64,000 bases of DNA from Poa pratensis (taxonomy: Eukaryota; Streptophyta; Magnoliopsida; Poales; Poaceae): NCBI GenBank assembly GCA_947311845.1, contig CAMZMU010000081.1, forward strand, positions 3,134,701 to 3,198,700, written 5' to 3'. The translations under genes were made by a program, and so were the position numbers. Below the pieces are notes generated by a model. It was not told the DNA's origin, searched no databases, and worked only from the letters and a program-made list of their open reading frames with translations. Of the stretch, positions 11,155-21,980 are shown one piece after another; within the stretch, counting starts at the first letter, position 1; each line of letters starts with the position of its first letter.

Positions 11155-11724
11155 GAGTATCTCCACCGGGAGTAGCAAAATTCGTATCCGGCATCCCTCA
11201 ATTGGGCCCTTTTGGGTGTCAGACATGTGTTCGACATAATAGGGGGTCCTGCCCCCAGCGGCGTCCCCCCAAACAGGCTTAGCAAAAAAAGATTGATCAT
11301 GTTTTGAGACAATACATTTCTTGACAATTTAAACAAATCCGGTGAAGTTAAACGAAATTTAACAAACTTACATTTCAAAAACTAAACGAAATTTAACAAA
11401 CTTAACTTAACCTACGGCGAGAGAAGGAGGCCTATCCCGACGCCGGTGAGACTACAACGCCTCGCCAACTACTAAATGTCGTGAGGAAGATGCCTATCCC
11501 AACGGCGGCATCATCAAGAAACTTGCATGCCTCAATGATTCGCCGTCATAGTGGCGGCGGCCTTGAGAAACTTGCATAGCCTCGGCTGAGCCTTCTGGTT
11601 ACGCCGTCGGCGCGTGTGGTGGGGTTTGATCTAGCCTCGATGGCCTTTAAGAGCATGCATGTCCTCTCCGGTGCCATCCTACGCCCCCTTCTCCGGTGCC
11701 GGTGATGGTGCTGCTAGGGCACTT

Positions 11725-12401
11725 TCATCTGCTATTGTCGGCGCGCCGGTGGAAAGGGGAGATCGGCCAGCTCGTCGTCCTCATCGTCAGAGCGGGCCCA
11801 CTCGTCGTCCGACGTGAACTACTCCGGTGGTGGCTCCCGCATGCCGGCAGGGAGGAAGAAGTTGCCGCGGCGCGCCTCATACTTCTCGTCCACCACGGTG
11901 TACCAGTACGGCGCCGAGATGGAGTACTTGGTTCGACCCGCTGCTCCCACGGCATCTCCCTCCACCGCCGCTTGATGTAGTCGATTCGCTCATGTCCGAT
12001 GAGCCACAGCGCCACCGGCACGTTGACGACATTCGTCACCCTCCCCTCTGGTAGGGTAACGCCGGCTTGAAACGGGATGTTGTGGCGGATGTAAAGTCGC
12101 GTGTTCTCGAACGACAACATATGCGGAGGCGCATTGCTAGCCTCCTCACGCCGCATCTCGTGGTGTCACACCTTGGACATCTGCTGCTCTTCGTGCAGTT
12201 GGCGGCGTTGCTCGCCGCGACACTCGTTGCGGCGACGCGCATATTCCGTGGAGAGGTAGTCGCAGCGAAAGCGAAGCTCGCGTTCCTCCGGTGACTCGCG
12301 GCTACCCACCATGTTGGGCGGTCGATCCGCTGGCTTGGGAGGGGGAGATGGAGAGGCGGGCTGTTTTGGGATGTTGTGTTGGTAGAGAAGAGGCGCTCCA
12401 C
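11725..12401 (-). pseudogene. Harbinger-family internal ORF, frameshifted (copy 1)
   Basis: Read across two frames, the minus strand encodes a charged N-terminal stretch (EERELRFRCDY, RRNECRGEQRRQL), then MRREEAS, then a block with YIRHNIPF, VVNVPVALWLIG and HERIDYIKRRWREMPW. The plus-strand element at 55.3-56.2 kb has the same order (HRNEHHGEQRREQL, MRREEATS, HLRHNILV, NNVNVPIAPQFSG, RLDYIMRQRDMSW). A frame change and a stop after EEQQMSKV interrupt it. The function is unknown; it does not look like a transposase. Confidence 0.6.
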
Positions 12402-12639
12402 GCGGCGTTTTTAGGACGACTGGAGGAGCGGGGTTGGGCGGCGCGCATTAACGCCGAGCACCGGCTCCCCCTGGCTCGCATTGACGCCGACGAGGCGTGT
12501 TCAGCCGCCACTGGGACGCCACCACGTGTACGGCCCGGACAATTGGGGGCCCTTTCGGGGGTGCCGGACACAAATCGGCTCGACCCGGACACTTGGGGCA
12601 CTACTAAAAACTCGGTAATCCGTGTCGTTTCTCAGGCGG

Positions 12640-12950
12640 CATTCCGATAACGTCGCGTGTTTTCGTCGCGGTGGGCTGAAAAGTTGATTTTGCTCGCGAC
12701 GGTTTGGTTTATTTGATAATGGGTCGGTTGCGCGCGACGTTACGCACATTTTTCGTCGCAAATTTTCGTCCCGGCCCAGTAGCCCAGTTGGAGGCCAGTT
12801 TCGTTCGACGAAACTTATCTAGGTCACGGAGAACGTCCCGGATTTTCGTCGCACGCCACATACTGCCTGATTGACTACTTTGACTGGCGACGAGTTTTAG
12901 CCGTTTTGGTTCCCGCCCAGCGACACCGCTTCCCGCTCAGCCGACCGTCC
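12640..12950. repeat. Left subterminal repeats of the CACTA element
   Basis: CGTCGC, CGCGACG and CGACGA words recur roughly every 20-50 bp (for example near 12665, 12696, 12733, 12755, 12807, 12847 and 12887). In the En/Spm family such subterminal repeats bind the element-encoded TnpA-like protein. The same words fill the right end at 38160-38770. Confidence 0.65.
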
Positions 12951-13027
12951 ATAAAAGAAGACCCACCCGGCTCGCCGTAGCCAACACCTGCTACTCCGCC
13001 ATTTCACAACTCCTGCTCACTGTCGCT

Positions 13028-13693
13028 ATGCCACCCGCCGGACGCCCCCAGTCTATCCGCCGCGCCACCCCATGGGCTAACCGCACCCAGGCGCCGCGCC
13101 GTGCTGATGACGAGGGGAGTGGCGACGACCGCTTTGATTGGGGGGAGGTGGTGGACCCGGAGGAGGAGCAGCCGCCGCTGTGGCCTGACCAGGTCCTGGT
13201 GGACAACTCGGTCGTCACCTGGCGCAACGAGGAGGCATACCGCCGGGTGAAGGCGGGCTTCGAGGCGGCCGAGCGACAAGTGTCGAACGCCCAGGTGGCG
13301 AACGCGGTAGCCTCCTTAAAGGCAGCCGACCGTGAGGACCGCGATGAGCTGAATGCGGCGAGGCAGAGGGCCGAGCAGCAGCAGCAGATCCCCCGAGCGG
13401 CGTCGGCCGAGCAACAGCTATTGATCGTCCAGGTGGCGAACGTGGTAGCCTCCTTAAAGGCCACCGACCGTGAGGACCGCGAGGAGAGGGCCAGCAGGCA
13501 GCTTACACTGATGGCCCAGGTGGAGGAGCTGAACGCGGCAGCCTCCTTAAGGGCCGCCGAGAACGTGGCGAGGCAGAGGACGGCCAGGGAGGCAAAGTGC
13601 AGAGCGCGGAGCGCACGTCGTCAAGAGAGTCGCATGCTCTCGCGCTTAGCTAAGACGAACAACAACGCGGAGGCTGGCCCTAGCAGCGTCTAG
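13028..13693 (+). CDS. Coiled-coil protein of unknown function encoded inside the CACTA element
   Basis: This intact 221-codon ORF opens ATGCCACCCGCCGG, about 75 bp after a TATA-like CATAAAAG (12950-12957). The first 60 residues are Pro/Arg-rich and acidic (FDWGEVVDPEEEQPP). Residues about 85-200 form a long Ala/Glu/Arg coiled coil made of three diverged repeats: AQVANAVASLKAADREDRDE, VQVANVVASLKATDREDREE and AQVEELNAAASLRAAENVAR. The C-terminus is basic (KCRARSARRQESR). It is much more GC-rich than the sequence to its right. I recognise no family. Its place just inside the left CACTA end suggests an element-borne or captured gene. Confidence 0.55.
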   Translation: MPPAGRPQSIRRATPWANRTQAPRRADDEGSGDDRFDWGEVVDPEEEQPPLWPDQVLVDNSVVTWRNEEAYRRVKAGFEAAERQVSNAQVANAVASLKAADREDRDELNAARQRAEQQQQIPRAASAEQQLLIVQVANVVASLKATDREDREERASRQLTLMAQVEELNAAASLRAAENVARQRTAREAKCRARSARRQESRMLSRLAKTNNNAEAGPSSV

Positions 13694-14080
13694 CTAGCTT
13701 AGTTTAGGTTAAGTTCTAGCCACCGTCTGCCGTTTAGATTAAGTTCTAGTTTAAATTTCGTAGTATTTGTATCAAATTTCAATCAAAATCGTGTCTTGAT
13801 TCAAAATTTGTGAGTATTTGAGGCAGTTTTTGGAGAGGCTGCTATAACAATTAAACTGGTCACTATCAATTATAGGGCATCTATTGAAGATGTTCTAAAC
13901 CTTACAAGTCCAGGAAACAAGCTAAACCTTACAAGTCCAATAAATAAACTAACATAAACTCCAGCAAGACAAAATAACAAGTTCATGGAAGGCAAAATAA
14001 ACTCCACGAAGTAGCTAGAGGTCTAGCTCAGCAGCCTAGTCTCTTCACTTGCCACATAAATAGTTCTATATGACCTGCAT

Positions 14081-14901
14081 CTAAATCATGACATCCAAAA
14101 TGGGGTCATTAGTCCTCCTCAGAATGATCAAAACAAGTCGATAACTCTCAAGAACCATCTTGTATGCGACGAAATGCATCCACCCCAACCTATCGAAGAC
14201 AATGCGGTCGTCATTTATCGTGTTGTAAGAACTGGTGGTGACGGCCCCTTCTGGTCCAAGTCGTAGGCTAGCATTGCCATGAGTCGGTATGCCAGCCTCT
14301 TCAGCTATCACCTTAGGTAGTTTCTGCGCATGAAAGATAACATAACTATGTCATATATACCGGTAAAGAGGCGGTCCTTCTCATGGTTCTTGAAAATTAA
14401 CTTGGCAAAAGAGGAGACAGTCTTATAGGTACATACCATATTATAACACCTCAAATTTGTGCTCGTCAAATGAGTCGCAAAAAGAAGCCCAACATAGGCT
14501 GATATGGGTAGAAGCCGAACGAGACGGTTCTTCTCATCATTTTCGAGATGAACTCCTTGGGCCACTATGGTTCTGTTACCATCGCCAACTGTATCATCAT
14601 CAAAATTGTCAGAATCCTCATCAGAACTGTAACCTTCGCTGATATAATAGTCCTCTTCGCTGTCGCTGCCATTAACAGGAACACGGATCATGGGATGTGG
14701 TCTCATGGTAAACACTAGCATGTCTCCCACGCTGATCTTGTTCTACGTCATGAACTTCTCCCATTGTCCGATGTGCAAGAGGGTCTTGCTTTGTCCTTTT
14801 GACACATGAACGTTGTACCTGCGGCCACATGCAGGTACACTAAACAACACACGCTCGCTTACTAACTCGTTGAACGCTAGCCGAGCGGTGCATGGTACAA
14901 T
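14081..14901 (-). pseudogene. B3-domain-like gene fragment inside the CACTA, two exons, one nonsense codon
   Basis: The minus strand supports two phase-0 exons, 14901-14437 (155 codons) and 14323-14081 (81 codons with stop), joined by a GT-AG intron. Exon A contains VSERVLFSVPACGRRYNVHV, then a block ending WEKFMT, a TAG (14745-14743), then NKISVGDMLVFTMR, the pattern of the last strands of a plant B3 DNA-binding domain. An acidic linker (DSEEDYY, DEDSDNFDDD) follows. Exon B reads KLPKVIAEEAGIPTHGNA and then FDRLGWMHFVAYKM, like the start and middle of a second B3-like domain. The stop and the missing N-terminus suggest a captured, decayed gene. The B3 assignment is by eye. Confidence 0.55.
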
Positions 14902-15880
14902 CTGTGCATCAGAAACAAAACGGAAGACATAAATTAGATAATATAATAAAAACACAAAACACAATACAAGTGTAAGAACAAGAATTGTTTTCTTACAACT
15001 GAATTGCGGTGACACTCTTACACATAAACACCGAATAGGGATCCAGTAGCGTTACCACTTGTGCAATTATGCTGGCATACATGGTATGACATAACCTGTT
15101 AATTAAGTTAAAAAGAAGCATAAATTACAAAATGTGCATACAAGCAGAATGGTTCTAAAAAGAAGAATTCTGAAATTAAGACTTTTATATAAAACTAGTT
15201 GGCCCCAGTGAACATAGGCACACAAAACATGCAAAGAGATTGTCCACAGGACTAGGTACTAATACAACCATTGTCATTGCATACACTACCACGTACTGTA
15301 GGTAATCTCCTTGTATTTATCATAGCACAGTTATATCATCGGCATATAACAAGGAGCACAATACACAAGGTACAATGGAGCCACTCCTTGCACATACACG
15401 ATATGAAGCTACAAAAAATAGTTTCATAATAATTAGTTCCACACTGTTAGAAAAATACGAGCCTAATTCCACGATAAAGACAAATCCAAACAAAGAAAGA
15501 AACTCATATAGAGTTACCATATGAGAATGCTCGATATTTCCGATTTCTTCACATGGCTCGCGAGCACGTTGATGGTCATTAGCCTGGAAAATCTCCAACG
15601 CACACTCCATGGTTAATTTTTCTGGAACTAACGGTATCGTCGCTGATATTGCCACTCGATAATAATAATAGAAAAAAACACAAAGACCAAGGTCCTCTTG
15701 CGTAGTTGTGTCATTATATAACATCCATCTCCCGTAGTATGGTAAAGTACAGGTAAGCGGTATGACCTTCTCAACAGCGGCAGAAAGCACAAACGACACG
15801 GCAACATACTGAAGGACGGAAAAAAACCGAACACAACATTCTCCACTAATACTGCCGCCTTCACTATCTGGTCCGCTTCA
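14902..15880. other. CACTA interior, no supported gene
   Basis: This AT-rich stretch on the 5' side of the B3-like pseudogene may contain its missing upstream exon or introns, but no reading frame here could be tied to a known domain. Confidence 0.35.
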
Positions 15881-16190
15881 CACTAGTAGGAAAAGGTCTA
15901 CCGCTGGCGGACGGAAATGGTCTACCGCTGCCGGGCGGGCGCCCGCCAGCGGTGATTACGCCAGTGGTAACGTTTTACCGCTGGCGGGCGGCCGTCCGCC
16001 AGCGGTAAGGATCGTTACCGCTGGCGGGCACGACTTCTGCCCGCCCGCGCGAGGTTTGGCAGCGCTGGCGTGCAGCCTCGGCCGCCAGCACTAAGGTACC
16101 ACGGCCGCCAGCGGTACGCCTCGCTGGTAGGAGTTCTGAGAGCGCTGTCCGCCAGCGGTACGCCTCTCTGTCCGCCAGCGGTACATTTTC
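15881..16190 (+). mobile_element. Left end of a second CACTA element with CCGCTGGCGG subterminal repeats
   Basis: The sequence CACTAGTAGGAAAAGG at 15881 is a standard CACTA terminus. For the next 300 bp the palindromic words ACCGCTGGCGG and CCGCCAGCGGT occur about ten times. I could not find a matching right end (CCTTTTCCTACTAGTG) in the window, so the element is truncated or its other end has diverged. Confidence 0.65.
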
Positions 16191-16668
16191 GTGGTATTTT
16201 TTGTTTTTTTTTAAATAACGTATTACAGCAATATATCAAATATAAATACAGTATATTCAGGTAGAGCCGACCAAAATGACAATAGTACCACATATAGATG
16301 ACCAAATTGTGATACACAAATACATAAGTTCATTATCACATGCATTACAATACCAAAATAAGAACCACAATGTGATACACAAATACATAAGTTATCATAC
16401 ACAAATACATCACATAAATGATAGAGAACCACAATGTTTAAGAGAGGGCGCGATCGATGAAGTTGGCGTTTCGATCATCCGGTTGTTGTTGCTCTCTTTC
16501 AGTGGCTTCAAGTCCTCTTGGCGTTGACAACTTCCCCACTAGTTTCTTCATTTGTAAGTATACACAAAAGGCAAATAAAAATGTTAGCTAGGCAACTAAA
16601 TTGTTCACATATCGTGCAGAAATAAACAAAGTATACACAAAATAAACTAAGCAACCTTGGAAGAATGC

Positions 16669-16850
16669 ATGCCTCATACTTAGGTTCGGACACACAAATT
16701 CAGAGACGGCGTCAGTGAAATCCAGTGGGATGCAGAAAATGTGTATTCGTGCATATCACAGGTTTCACTGACGTCGCCTCCGGATCACATAGTGCCACAT
16801 CATTTTAATCATCGGCATTGTAAAGGAATGAAGTATTATTGGAAGACTTA
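16669..16850. ncRNA. Foldback unit 1: miRNA-precursor-like hairpin
   Basis: The arms GACGGCGTCAGTGAAATCC (from 16705) and GGTTTCACTGACGTCGCCTC (16761-16780) pair with a few mismatches to form a stem-loop of about 80 nt. The flanks ATGCCTCATACTT and ACATCATTTTAATCATCGGC are shared with unit 2. The length, imperfect pairing and loop size fit a plant miRNA precursor, but expression is unknown and an inverted-repeat relic is possible. Confidence 0.35.
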
Positions 16851-16876
16851 GACAAAACAAGATTCAAAAAAATATT

Positions 16877-17061
16877 ATGCCTCATACTTCGAATATTATT
16901 GGAAGCACACAAGGAATTCTGATAACCTTGTTGAACCAAGTAGGAGGCACATAACTTGTATGTGTGCATGATACAAGGTTCAACAAACTATCAGAATTCA
17001 TGTAGTGCGCCACATCATTTTAATCATCGGCATTGTAAAGGAATGAAGTATAATTGGAAGA
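16877..17061. ncRNA. Foldback unit 2: miRNA-precursor-like hairpin, tandem partner of unit 1
   Basis: The arms GAATTCTGATAACCTTGTTG and (reverse complemented) GAATTCTGATAGTTTGTTG pair over about 28 bp, with further pairing of GCACATA and TATGTGTGC near the loop. The 3' flank (about 17010-17061) is nearly identical to that of unit 1 (16793-16850). The stem sequence is unrelated to the unit 1 stem, although both units fold. Confidence 0.35.
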
Positions 17062-18300
17062 CTATAGCTAGGCAATTTAAGAGAGATGGTGTAAACTAGA
17101 GCTAGGCAATTTAATTTAACAAGAGTACTAAATCGACAACACACCTTTCACTTCTGGCTGATCGTGGTCGGCCTTGACATTGGCTTCGGCGGGAACGGTT
17201 CAGAACCATTTAGAGAGTTGAATGGTCTGTCGTCACACTGTTGTGCTATGCGATTTTGTATATTGACATTAGATGGGCATGCACCTTCGTAGTAGAACAC
17301 CCCGGGTGGCGTTGCACGACAAACATCCGTGAAGATTATTGAAGCAATAATAGTATCATCAAGAACTGCACTGGGGTACCTCTTGTCCCATGACATGAAC
17401 AAGCCCATGTCAAAACAATAAGACAAACAGACAATGAACAATCTGAGCACCCTTTTATTTACTATGGGTATAGCTTTTTATTATGAGGTGCATCACTGAA
17501 TGAACATTATGGTTATGCTGTAAATTTCCACCATGAATGATGCATGGCTTAGATTAGCGGCCCAGGCATTTCTCTAACCATTTATACAAACTCTTTGAAC
17601 TTACTAAGTATCCACATTCATTTCACCCATGATAGGCATCCATAAACAAAAGTACATGACATCAACTAAATATAAATAAGTGCAATGTTGAAAGCTTGCC
17701 ATGTGACAGCACATATGGGCTAACTCCCAACCAAAACAATTGTCAAGCCTACAACTTCATAATTTTAATCACAATGGTTCATGCTTATTAAATGCAATAA
17801 AAGTAAATTGTGCATCAAATTCGTGAGAGCTTTTAACCAATTTTTCCCATGACAATCAATAACATAAGCATTTAAATTCAGAAATGAAGATAACACAATA
17901 TAACATGATAAACATACTTGGAATAACATAAAGCTAATAGGTAGATATGGTGGACTCACTGGAAAAACTTTGGTTGAAGGTGTTGGGAAACAAGCTTTTT
18001 ACTTGTTGTAATTTTTGGGCTAGCAATAGGGAGAAAGTTGACCATCTAAATGCATGCATAAGTGCCCATAGAACTAATCAATCCATGTTAAACCAAGTAA
18101 AGTTAAAATTCAACATCTAAACATGGTAAAAGATAGCTCTTGACAACACTCTTGTAAATTAATAATCATTCAAAGTACATGAATTATGCAACTATATGTA
18201 TCTTTTAAAATCAACTCAAACATCCCTATCCCAATATATTTAATAGCATATATAAATGATAGTGGTGGTCTCAAGAAAATAAAAATCAAACCGAAATAAC
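17062..18300. other. CACTA or Gypsy interior, no supported gene
   Basis: A 100-codon minus-strand frame at 17450-17148 has no domain I recognise. From about 17460 rightwards the AT-rich sequence resembles non-coding Gypsy interior, so the Gypsy remnant may begin here. The junction could not be fixed. Confidence 0.3.
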
Positions 18301-19169
18301 AAAAGCAAAAGAAAACAGACGCTCCAAGTTTATACGATAAAGTGATTTGATCGAAAAACAGAAGTTAGACGTGTGCAAACCGAGAGTGTGTTGGTCCAGT
18401 GGGGTTGTCTTGACATCCCCAAGCTTATGGTTTTCACCATCCTTGCTCTTGGTGCAGCTCCTCTAATCCCTGTGAAAAAACTCCAAAACACCGTTTCTCC
18501 CATTTCTTTTCTGTGGGGTGATATTAGTAGTGATAAACAAATAGGTTCCTTGCTGCATAAAATCCTTAGGCAAAAATTCATATGAATATCCAGAGAATAT
18601 ATAATGTTGTATGCCTACTCATAAACTCAATTGAATCAAAAAGATTCAAGCAAAAAGCTCAAAGAATGCATAAAACAATATTAGGACAGAATCTGTCCAG
18701 AAAAACAGCAGCAGCAAAACGCATTTTTCTACCCTACTTAAACTCGTCAGAAAAATCTGAAAAAAATCACGTATAAAGAGGATGAAAAGTTTAAGATGCA
18801 GTTCAAATTACAGCTCAATCGAGTTACAGATAAAAAAAATGAAAAATCAAACCGTGCACAGACTTCGTGCAGGCAGAAAACTCTCCGAAAATGAATAGCA
18901 ACTTTTCAAACCCAAAATAGGTAAAACTTGGTTCCTTATTAAAAATCACAGAAACAAAACTAACAAACTACTCTCTTGTTACAGCAAGAGGACTCAAAAA
19001 AAATCTCAAACAAAAACAACCGGGTTGCCTCCCGTAAAGCGCTTTCTTTATAGCCATATAGCTAGACTTACTTACTTGATAATCAAAGGGGACGTAGCTC
19101 ATGAGGGAGCTTGACCCTTGGTGTGTCCCTATTCCTTAGGAAGTGTTCCATGCTCTTCTTATGTGGAAA

Positions 19170-19538
19170 CTAAAACTTCACATTCCCTTCCTTTGAATCA
19201 ATAATGGCACCTGTAGTACGAAGAAAAGGTCTTCCCAAAATAATAGGACTAGAGGTTTTATTTCCCATGTCCATGATTAGAAAATCAACAGGCACAAAAG
19301 TCATGTGTAACTCTACCATAACATCACTTACTTTTCCTAGAGCATGTCTAATGGAATCATCAGCAAGTGCAAGTTCAATAGAGCATTTCTCAATATTTTT
19401 AAGTTCAAGGACTTCATATAGTTCTTTAGATAATATAGAGACACTAGATCCTAGATCAAGTATAGCATGGTGTGTCTCTTTTCCAATGGTTACTAGTACT
19501 TTGGGGATCCATATATCCCCAAGCTTAGGTGGTATCAT
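19170..19538 (-). pseudogene. Gypsy aspartic protease (retropepsin) fragment
   Basis: A 122-residue open segment carries the retropepsin layout: an active-site loop written ILDLGSSVSIL (usually D-S/T-G; here D-L-G-S), a middle ELALADDSIRHALGKV, and the C-terminal IILGRPFLRTTGAIID. In a Gypsy polyprotein this enzyme cuts Gag-Pol. It has no intact gag fusion or downstream RT. Leu in place of Ser/Thr in the catalytic triplet may mean inactivity. Confidence 0.75.
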
Positions 19539-19833
19539 AGCTTCTTGATTGTACCTAGCAATCTTTTCTTTTAAGACATGATTAGCAATATAGGAACCAA
19601 AACCAGCCTGGTTAATATTAACAGAAGGATCACTTGCAAATTTTGTAAGATAGAAATTAATTCATGCAAGCTACACTTCTCTAAATCAACAAATGGTTCA
19701 TTAACTTCACTAAGCATTTTAACTTCCTCATACTCAAATAACAGAAGAGATTCATCATCATTTTCAATGTAATTCTTAATGTCCCTGTCTAGAGGCTCTA
19801 ATATAGAAGATATCTTTTCATTCAAATTCTTAG

Positions 19834-20301
19834 TTATCTTTTTTCAGACTTGGCATGGGTCAATACAGTTTGCAATTTCGAAGAAATGTCTAAAAGAGTG
19901 TTCTTTGTCTTCTTCATCCTAGATTCTGTGTGAAGGATAAATGAATGCATCTCATTTTTAGTAGGATACTCTTCCACATAGGTTTGTAGGTTTAAGATTG
20001 ACCTATCCATAGAAACTTGTAATTGTCTAATCCCGGTTTCCTCTTTTGTTTCTATAGAATTCCCAAATAAATTTTCCATTAAATTATTAGCATGTGAGGG
20101 ATTTCCTGAAGCAAAATTTCCATTAGTCAAGGAATCTAGAAAACATTTTGACCAGCCATTTAAACCATTATAAAAGTTTCTTATCAAGACAGCAGGGGTA
20201 TGTTTACCATTTTTACTAATGCCCATAATTCTATACCAAGCTTCCATTAATGACTCTCCATAATATTGACTAAAATTGTTCATTTCAACACTAGAATTCA
20301 T
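19834..20301 (-). pseudogene. Gypsy gag fragment
   Basis: The 155-residue frame begins MNSSVEMNNFSQYYGESLME and contains EAWYRIMGI and LIRNFYNGLNGWSKCFLD, the pattern of the plant retrotransposon Gag domain. The usual N-terminal part of Gag is absent. A further short frame (19825-19571) continues towards the protease in another phase, so the polyprotein is broken. Confidence 0.7.
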
Positions 20302-20589
20302 TTTGATAAAGTTTTTATGTGTTTTTAATTTTTTTTATGCAAAACTGAAAGTAAAATGACACTAATGCAACTTGAAATAACAAATGCAACACAAAAATGC
20401 AAAACTGAATAAAAATATGCAAACCAAAATATAAAGATGATATGCAAGACAAGAACAAAACAAAATAAAATGATTGTAGGTAAAGATGGATAAGATGATG
20501 CTCACGTAGGTGCAACGTCCCCAAGCTTAGGTTATTACACAAGTTGGTGATGAAGTTGACTTGATGTGAGTGATCCTTGGATTAACCTT

Positions 20590-20670
20590 TCAGCTATGGT
20601 TCCCCGGCAACGGCGCCAGAAAACGTCTTGATGGCCCTTCACGTAGTTACCCCACAACGGCGCCAGAAAA
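20590..20670 (-). other. Duplicated Gypsy primer-binding site
   Basis: On the minus strand TTTTCTGGCGCCGTTG occurs twice about 48 bp apart, at about 20670-20655 and 20622-20607. The second copy continues CCGGGGA, giving TGGCGCCGTTGCCGGGGA, a primer-binding-site sequence frequent in large plant Gypsy elements. The first continues TGGGGTAAC. Confidence 0.6.
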
Positions 20671-21980
20671 CAGTTGCTAGCCCCTTCGCGTGGTACCTGC
20701 GTGAAAAGTAAATGGGTTAGGTTGAGACTCCAAGTGCAGAGTGTATGTAGTAGTGGAAGACAGTTTTCCCCACGAGGGGTGACTCGAGGGTTTAATATCG
20801 AACTCTCGGGGAACCAGTATTTCAGGTGTTATCTCCTTATCCTTCTCTTGAGAACCTGCAACAAAATAAATTGTTTTGTGCCCTCAACCTCACCAAGTGG
20901 TTGTCAAGCACAAGGTGTGAGAATAATAATAAAATAATATGCAACGCAAACAATAAGTAAATATGCAATGATGGTAAAATAAATATGCAAGGATGATGGT
21001 AGTAATGATAAATGATATTTTTGGGTTTTTTATGATGAATGCAAGATGTAAAAGTGTTTTTGTATTTTCGGATTTAATAATTGCAGCAAACAAAAGTGAT
21101 GATAAAAGTGTTGGAAAGGTGTTTCTTATGATTAAAAATGGACCGGGGTTCATGGTTTCACAAATGCACTCTCTCTTGATAACGTGGTAGACAATGGAAC
21201 ACTAAAATTAACATGAAAGATGACAAGACATGGTTTGACAAGTTATTAATAATATGGGCATCACGTCCTAACATAGAGATCTCAAGTATAAGTTGTTCTC
21301 TCTCTTATGCTCCACCAAGATGCGAACTAAATCATAACACCTTAGTAATTAAGATAAATCAGAGCATAGCAATAAGTTCAATGACATGAAATTAAAATAA
21401 GAACATGCTAGATCTAGTCATGGAGATAGTGGCCAAGGTCACATCCACTCTCCGGTAGCATGGTATTTTTGTTTATCCCTAGTGAGGCAACAAAGTAAGG
21501 TAGAAAACCCAAGTGGATCGCAGAACGCTCTCTCACGTTCACTGCACTAGCCACTCCCCGTTACTCCAACTAATGCACACGTTCCCCCTCACATGCTCTC
21601 ATAAACATGCTTGATCATGACAAGTAAATAAGAACGGGGTACATAATATGCATCTACTTTCATAGCTGAAACAAAACCATTGCAATCTCAAACATGTATT
21701 AACTCATAATAAAGATCCACCACAAAGGAATTACATAGATGACCGTAATCATATTCAGCAGCTCATACGGTACTAATTAGTGAAGCTCATAGAGAGGAGA
21801 GATACATAAGTTACTTCCACAAACCCATAGTCCAGGGGTGGACTACTCCCTCTTCATCATGGTGTCGGTGGAGATGTTGTTGGAGGGGAAGGAGACCACA
21901 CCGGCGGCGCCCCGCCGGAGTTTTCCCCCACCAATCTTCAGCTCCAGATCTCTGTTTCGTGGTTTCTGTGTTTCTGCGGC
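20671..21980 (-). repeat. Gypsy LTR, 3' part (left of the Copia insertion)
   Basis: This stretch lies between the primer-binding site and the Copia target duplication GCGGC (21976-21980). It is mostly AT-rich and non-coding. The exact LTR edge next to the primer-binding site is not clear. Confidence 0.55.
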
